A DNA stretch of 64,000 nt. Origin: Dendrobium chrysotoxum. Its lineage: Eukaryota > Streptophyta > Magnoliopsida > Asparagales > Orchidaceae. The position numbers and the translations under genes were made by a program. Where the stretch lies: contig CM034305.1 of NCBI GenBank assembly GCA_019925795.1, positions 69,862,573 through 69,926,572 of the forward strand, given 5' to 3'. Each line of letters begins with the position of its first letter. Position 1 is the first letter of the stretch. The notes beneath the pieces are model-generated. The model was not told where the DNA came from. It saw only the letters and a list, made by a program, of their open reading frames with translations, and made no database searches. This document shows positions 38,001 through 45,655 of this stretch, in pieces.

Positions 38001-41000
38001 CCGCTCCGCTCGGACCACTTGCACGGTCTGGAATCCATCCGAGCGTGAACCTACACGCCTCGAACTCTCATGTGGTCCATCCGATAGCAGAACCCACGTC
38101 GGCCCGTCATTGTGCTACCGAACCAGTCCGCTTGAAGCCCTCAATCCGACTTTGCCTACTTCGCGTGAGAGATCCGAAGTCGCACCACCTTATTATTTTT
38201 CTATTGGATCGGAAGTAACGATGACGAAGGGAGTCTTCTTGTTGCAAAGGTAGCCATATTTGTTCTTTTCGCATGCTTCTTCGACCAAACCCCTTAAATT
38301 CGCCAAATCCCCCGAATTTAGTAAATCTAAGATTTACAGCAAAATAAGGGAAATAGAAAATTTAACTCGCTGTGAGATTTAACAGTGCCCTAAATCTTGT
38401 TTGGCAAGATTTTTCATCATCCTGCTCAAATCTTGCATAAATTCTTCATCCAAACAGCCCGTACGATCATGCCTTATACACGGTCAATTCATCTGCCATG
38501 TGAAGTATCGCCTTTAATTCTTTGCCTGCGAAGATATGAAATTCAAATTGCTGGGGCTACATACAATTAATTTCAGTCGATTGTATTGGTTCAAGTCATT
38601 AAAATTATAATTGTTTAAAAAAAATTAATTACAAAATTTAAATGAGCAGTCACCCGATCGAATACCTCGCATTGTCGACCTTAGGTCCGGTTGAGGTGTT
38701 TTCAAATTCAAGACCCCGCGTCGTTAACTTTAGGTCCGGCTAAGATGGTTTCAAATCGAAGACCCTCGTCATTGATCTCTGATCTGGGCGGATGCTTTTT
38801 AAATTAGAAGACCCTATGTCGTCGACCTTAGGTCCGGGTGAGAAGAAACAAAGGCATGTGTTGTCCCTACCTCTCCGCGAGGGGAGGGGACGTCGAGAGG
38901 TTGCCGAAATTTTCTGAAAATTATTAAAATTCCTTTTTTTGGAACAATTGGAAAGTCAATTTTAATGTCAATTGATTAATTTCAATTCAAATTAATTAAT
39001 GAAAATTAATTATTTGAAATGAAATTAGTTAATTGGAATAATTAAATTTAATTGATTAATTATAACTAATTAATTGACATTAATTAATTAAATTTAAAAT
39101 TAATTAGTTAAATTAATTAATTAATTGCAATGAATTAATAAAAGTTAACTAATTAATTGAAATTAATTAATTAAAACTAATTAATTAATTGGAGTTAATT
39201 AATTGAAGTAATTAGTTGAGATTAATTAATTGAAATTAATTAGTTAATTAAAATTGATTATCAAAATCAATTAGTCAAAATTAATTAATTAATATTGATT
39301 AATTAAAATTCGTGAGTTGTTTAAAATTCAGGAGCAGTTAAAATACAAGAGCATTTTAAATGAAAATTTTAAATACGGGAGTTTTAAAATATGAGAGTTT
39401 TAAAATGAAGAATAATTCAATTAATTAGAAAATTTGCTTTTGGTTAATTAATTAGTTAAGTTATGAGAGAAAAATGCAGGAAAAGAAATATCATTTTTTC
39501 ACTAATCATACCCGTACAGACAACTCTCAACACAACTCTCAAACTCTTCAAATAACAACTCAACCAACACACAACTCACACTAAACAACAACTTAACAAA
39601 CTCAACTCAACAACTCACAACTCAACACTGAAATTCCCGAACTCAACTTAACAACTCTCAAACTCAACACTCTCCAAATCCTGTACAAATAACTCACAAA
39701 CCCAACACCTGTATAAACTCTCCAATGCTCCTGGACAAAGCTCCAAAGTAGCACGAACTCTTGCAAACAGGTAAATAAAATTTAGCATCAAAATAAAAAT
39801 GTTAGAGCAGGAAAAAGAGCAGGCTATTGAAAGTAGAATAGGCTACTGGTAAAATTACTACTAGTACAATCTACAACACTTAAAATAAAAAGAAACTACT
39901 GTAGCAAAAACACTGGTGTCAAATAATGACAACTGCTGGCTAGTAAGTATCAAATTAGTTAACAAATCGCTAGTAAACAACTGAAAACTACAGTCTGGTG
40001 TCAAGGTAATAAACAATTGGTGTCTACTAAAACAAACAATCAAATTCAAATTAATGGGCATCATAGTCTATAGGATTAGATTGTAAGACCCACTATTGAG
40101 CCACTTCTAAGTGAAGTAATAAGACCCACTTTCAGACATCTTCTAAAAAAAAGTTGTAAAACCTGTTACTTGAGAGAAACTCCTCTCAAATTAAATTTGA
40201 AACTTCGAGCAGTTTAGCCTATAGAGCTAAATTGTATGATCTACCAATGAGTTACTTTCAAAGGGTAGCAGTAAGACCCATTGGAAGTCATGAGATCTAT
40301 TTTTTGGAAAATTTTTAAATGAAATATCAAACTCATGGGCATTATAGTCTAAAGGATTAAGTTATAAGGCCCGTTTTCAAGCAACTTACTAAGGGAAGTC
40401 ATAAGACCTAACCCAATTTAAATTCAAAATTAATAGACATCCTAGTCTATAAGACTAAGTTGTAAGACCCGCAATTAGGCCACTTTTAAGTGAAGTAAGA
40501 AGACCCACTTTCATGTATCTTTCAAAAGAATTTGTAAGATCTGTTACTTGAGAGAAACTTTTCTCAAATTTGATCTAAACCTTAGGCAGTTAGCTTGTAG
40601 GGCTAAACTGTAAGACTCACCAATGGACTATTTTTATAGGTAAGTAGTAAGATTCATCCTACCCAAATAACTAGGTAACTTCTAATAGGAGTCGTAAAGC
40701 TTATTATTTGAGAAATTTTTAAATATCAAATCCTCAAACAATCAATTTCAAATTATCGAACATCTTAATCTAAAGGATTAGGTTGTAAAACCCACTTTTA
40801 GGCAACTTCCAAAGTCCTCCACCCGACCTTACTTGGTTCCAAGCAAACAGCCTGCACACCTTAGCCTCATTCTCGTTCGCAACCTAAGCCCTAGCCTTAT
40901 GTGTTGCACGGAAGAAACAACCTCTGACTCCCTCTGCGAATCCAAACCCGAATAGCACCTATGGTTCGCTACCTCGATTCTTTCCGTCTCGCACCCGCCC

Positions 41001-41053
41001 TCTTGTTTCAAACAATGAGTGCAAAGAGGAAGGGAGAAATTATTTGTACGATT

Positions 41054-41128
<75 letters not shown>

Positions 41129-44100
41129 CATAAAAAAAAAAAGAGGAAAGAAAATCAGAGGCCGTAAGTCCCCGAATTGGAGAATCGAAGACATATTCTG
41201 GGGTTGATATGTCCTCTGAAGCCCTCAGTCGTCGATTCGATCCGGCTGAGCAGATTAAAAGGGTAAGTGCCCTCTCCAACCTCCCCTCACAAGGGCGTCA
41301 AAAGGCTGCCAAAAATCCAAGAAGGCGTCAAAATATCGTGAGCATCAAATTAGAGCATCGAAGACCAATTCTGGGGTCGATTTTAATCCCCCGAAGCCCT
41401 TGCCATCGATTTGATCCGGCTGAACGGAGTTGAAAGGGTAAGTGCCCTCCCTAACCTCCCTTTGCAGGGAGGGGATGCTGGGAGGATGTTGAAATTCCCT
41501 CGTGAGATTGTCGAAATCTCACTGAGAGATTATCGAATTGGAAAGTTGGAAAGTTTTCATTAATTAAACAATAATTTCATTATTTAAACACTCAATTTAA
41601 TTAAACTAATTAAATTAATTTAAATTAGAATTTCTTATTAATTAACTAATTAATTTAAAACTAAAATTTTGAATTGACTAATCACTTTAAAATAAAACTC
41701 AATTTTAATTAACTGAAAATACAATATTTAATTGATTAATAATAAATTAAAATCCCTTTTAATTAATTAATAACTCAATTTAGTTAATATTAAAATTCAA
41801 TTTAAAATACAATTTTTAATTAAATTAAATCGAATAAGAGAGCCTTAATTTATTAAGCATATTAATTAATCAATTAAAAATATTAATTGATAAATTAATT
41901 AACTTATTAAATAACTAATCAGTTAATTTAACAAATTAAATAATTAATTTAATTAATTGAAATCCGAAATTCGAAAAATTTGATAACATAATTAAATAAC
42001 TAAATTAACTAATTAATTAAAACTCAAAGTAAAATCAAAACTTTAATTAATTTAAGAGTTTAATCAGAGCTTTAACTAATCTAAAATTTGATTAAAACTT
42101 TTATTTAATTAATGAATCAATTGAATTCAAACTTTAAAAATAAATAATAAAATATACATTTTAAATTAATTAATGAGCTAAGAGTTTATTTTTAATTTAA
42201 AATTTAACCTTTAAATCAACTAACTAACAAAGAAATTTAAAAATGCAACTAGAAATCATCTGAAGGGAGAGCCACTATGGTGTATTTCTTTCAATTAAAA
42301 CATCAAACACATAAAATAATATTTTTCACTATTCAACCTAGGTACAAGCTACTAACTCTCAAACCAAATAGCTCTCTAAGCAAACAAAACTCTCCAAACT
42401 CTCAAAAACACTCTCAAAGCTCTCTAGTTTCTGTAACTGCTGCAGGTATGTGGTATGCAAGTAAACAAGTAGATTATTAGCACAACATAGTAAAATAAAC
42501 TAATGCTAGCAAAGAAAGCAGGTGCTGAACAAACAATAGGGCTAAGGTAGAAAGATAAACTACTGGGGTAAAAGAAAACTATAGGCATTACTACGAGCAC
42601 AAAACAACAAGTACACTACTGAAAGCTAGAGTAGAAAAACAACTGATGACTAGTAAGTGTTAAAACAACAACTGCTCACTAGTAAGTGTCAAAATATCAA
42701 TGACTGTAGGCTAGTAAGTGTCAAACTAGTGAAGAAAATTTCAAATTAATGTACCTACAGTATGAATCTACCAACAAATAACTGAAGCCACTTTTAATAG
42801 AAGCCGTAAGTCTCATCTCAGTTATGGTATTGGGAAAAACTTTCCCAAAATAAATAATGCATTTCTGATAACTCGGGCCACTTTTAATAGAGGCCGTAAG
42901 ACTCACTACTTGGGCTACTTCCAAAGTGAAGCGGTAAGACCCGCTTTTAACCTATATATGGGAAACCTCTAATAGAGGCCATAAAACCCGCTGCATGAGC
43001 TACTTTCAAGAGAAGCCGTAAAACCTGCTACATGGGCTACTTTCAATAAAAGTCGTAAGCCCCGACCCAAATTCAAACTACAGGCAACTCCTAAATGGGG
43101 CCTTGAGACCTAATTCAAAGCTAAACTGCACGCAACTCCTAAACGGGGTTATAAGACCTAATATAAACCTAAACTATGAGCAACTTCCCCAACCAACTTA
43201 CATCCATCTACTTAAGTTTACTCGGGATTCTTGAGAGGAGGTAACCCATGGTTGTTAATCAAATTTCCTAAACACTATAATCAATGGTTGTTAGTATTGG
43301 TAGACTGAAACCTACGGTATACCCAAGACGACGGAACCATGGGATATTGATAGAGTGCAACTTCATCCCCCTATAACTAAAACTAAAACACTTGTATACT
43401 TCTGTACTTCTTACACAACTAACACTTTCATCATTAATCGAGAGTGCTTTTCTACACGTTAGAAGAGGTAATTAACTATGAGGGCTTGCGCTCATAGGAA
43501 GTGGAACCTCAAAAATAAATAAATCCTTATCCCAATCATTAGGGGAGATCTGGTTAAATTAAAATCTAATCTACCTCGAAAAAATTGGAACCTCAGACTT
43601 GCAAAAGCAGGGTTCATACCGAAGCGCAACATTTTCACCTTTCCTGAGGATGAACCATATGTAATAATCATTTATTATCATAACATTTTCTGTAATTGAT
43701 GCCATCGTCACAGGAGACATCGTCTAAATAGTACCAATGTAGATATTTTCATTTATGTTTCCTTTTTTAACATATTTTTCATTTTACACGCATAGGTACA
43801 TTGCATCCTCAGCCAATACCATAAGGGGATGTGCTCCATCATTCAACCATACACATGCAAGCATTTCTACTTAATAACTTTATTTACATTCTCTATATTA
43901 TTTCATATCATTATGCATAATAAGTAAGATAGGACTTGTGCTAAATGATCGAAATATCATAAGTTATATTATCATATTCAACATGACTAATTGCATTTCA
44001 TAGAATTAATACATAAATGATTGGTAATAATAATGACAAGTAGTTAAATGCACTTAGAAAAAGCAATATTATTATCATCAAGTAGAAACATGAGTACACA

Positions 44101-45623
44101 CCTCCATTTTAGAAATTGTATCTTCTTTGGTTACTCTTAGTTGAGCTCCACCTCTTTTATTTTATTACCTAATCGCCAATCGCAACTCCTCTTCGACACA
44201 ACCAGTGCACACGTGCCTTCTTTCTACTCAATAGTTTGCTCGCAGGCTTATTCTCCCTTGTCGATTCTCCCTCTCGATCTTACTCACTCAATTTCTCTGC
44301 ATTTCCTTCTCTTTTACTTTATTTAAAATCTTTTCATCTCCCCGACTCTTAAGCGACGAAACTGTTAGAACCACTTTGCCTCCTCGCAACACCAAGCGAT
44401 GAACTCCTCCACAATTCCAATTGACGAAACAATTTGATTCTACTTCGTCTTCTACGACACTAGGTATCAAAACCAACTGCGATTCAGAGTGATCGAAGAT
44501 AACATGTATAGGTTGAAGATGGCCTATGTACATTTAAACTCTCAACTTCATGAATCACAAGGGAACATATTGTTTTTAGATTATGGGGCAAAGATATATA
44601 CATTGGATTTACCATAAAAAAATGAGAAAAAACTCAACTCAAAATAATCCCTCAACTATTCGTATGTGGCTAATTTAATACTGAAGTATTACATTTCTCC
44701 AGTGTATTCACTCAACTATACAAATTTGATCCCAAATGACCCCTCAGATAGAAATGGATAAAAATTAGGATATACAATTGATTCTTATTTAGCCCTCCAA
44801 TTACATAAAATTGATCCCAATCAAGTCCATGAGGGACCATTTAGGATCAATTTTATATAGTCAAGGGTCTAAATCAAAGAAATATAATACTTTGAAATTA
44901 AATTGGTCACATACGAATGGTTGAAGGACTATTTTGGACTTTTGTCCGAATATAAATTAAGATTTGTTTATTTTATGTGCTTTTGTTTGTTGCTATATGC
45001 AAACATGGGGTAGGTTAGTTGAATGGCAAACATACATTGGTACTCATGGAGGTCATTAGTGCATTCGTGCGTGTTTGATTGGGTTCCATATGGCCTTGGG
45101 TGCTAGTGTTTTCATGAGTGAGAGATGTGATCCATTTGCATGCATAATTATTTGAGGCTGCTTTAGTGAGTTATTTACTATTCATTTGTGCACCTTTGAC
45201 CTGAGAGAAAGAGGAAAGGAAGACCTTAGAGAGGAGGAAAGCTTAGATGGGATTTTTCGAAGTTAGTCACTTGAATTTCAGCAGGTAACCTTGCTTTTAA
45301 CATAGCGAACAAGAACTTATACTTAAATGATTATTTGATTGGCATGTACTTGCAATTGCATATGAAAGTATTGTGGATACGATATGAAGGTGTGGATCTC
45401 TTCGTCTTGCTTCATACATGATCCTATATGACTTTTGAGCCATGCTACTTTATGATTCATGATTCCATATGAACATGCTAAAATGAATTTGTTTTCAGTA
45501 TTAACATGAATTATTCAATGACTTCTGATGTCGAAGGAAAAAACATGATGGCATAATGATAAAGATATATAAAAAAATCCTATGAATGCCAGATTTATAT
45601 ATTGATGCTGCAATCTCAAAAAA

Positions 45624-45655
<32 letters not shown>

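Larger units (their letters stand above)
37704..43631 (+). mobile_element. Sense-strand Tat-type LTR with internally duplicated body
   Basis: Starts TGTTGACTGATTTAAAAAAA, matching the Tat LTR start, and ends near 43631 after GTAATTAACTATGAGGGCTT (43467-43486) and GCAAAAGCAGGG (43602-43613), matching the Tat LTR end. Between them the set [GC-rich part, GAGGGGAGGGG motif, AATTAATT desert, CTCAACTC-rich part, TAAGACCCAC repeats] occurs twice: 37900-40820 and 40830-43200. Flanks ATCTG and TTTTC are not a target duplication. It is non-coding. Confidence 0.65.
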
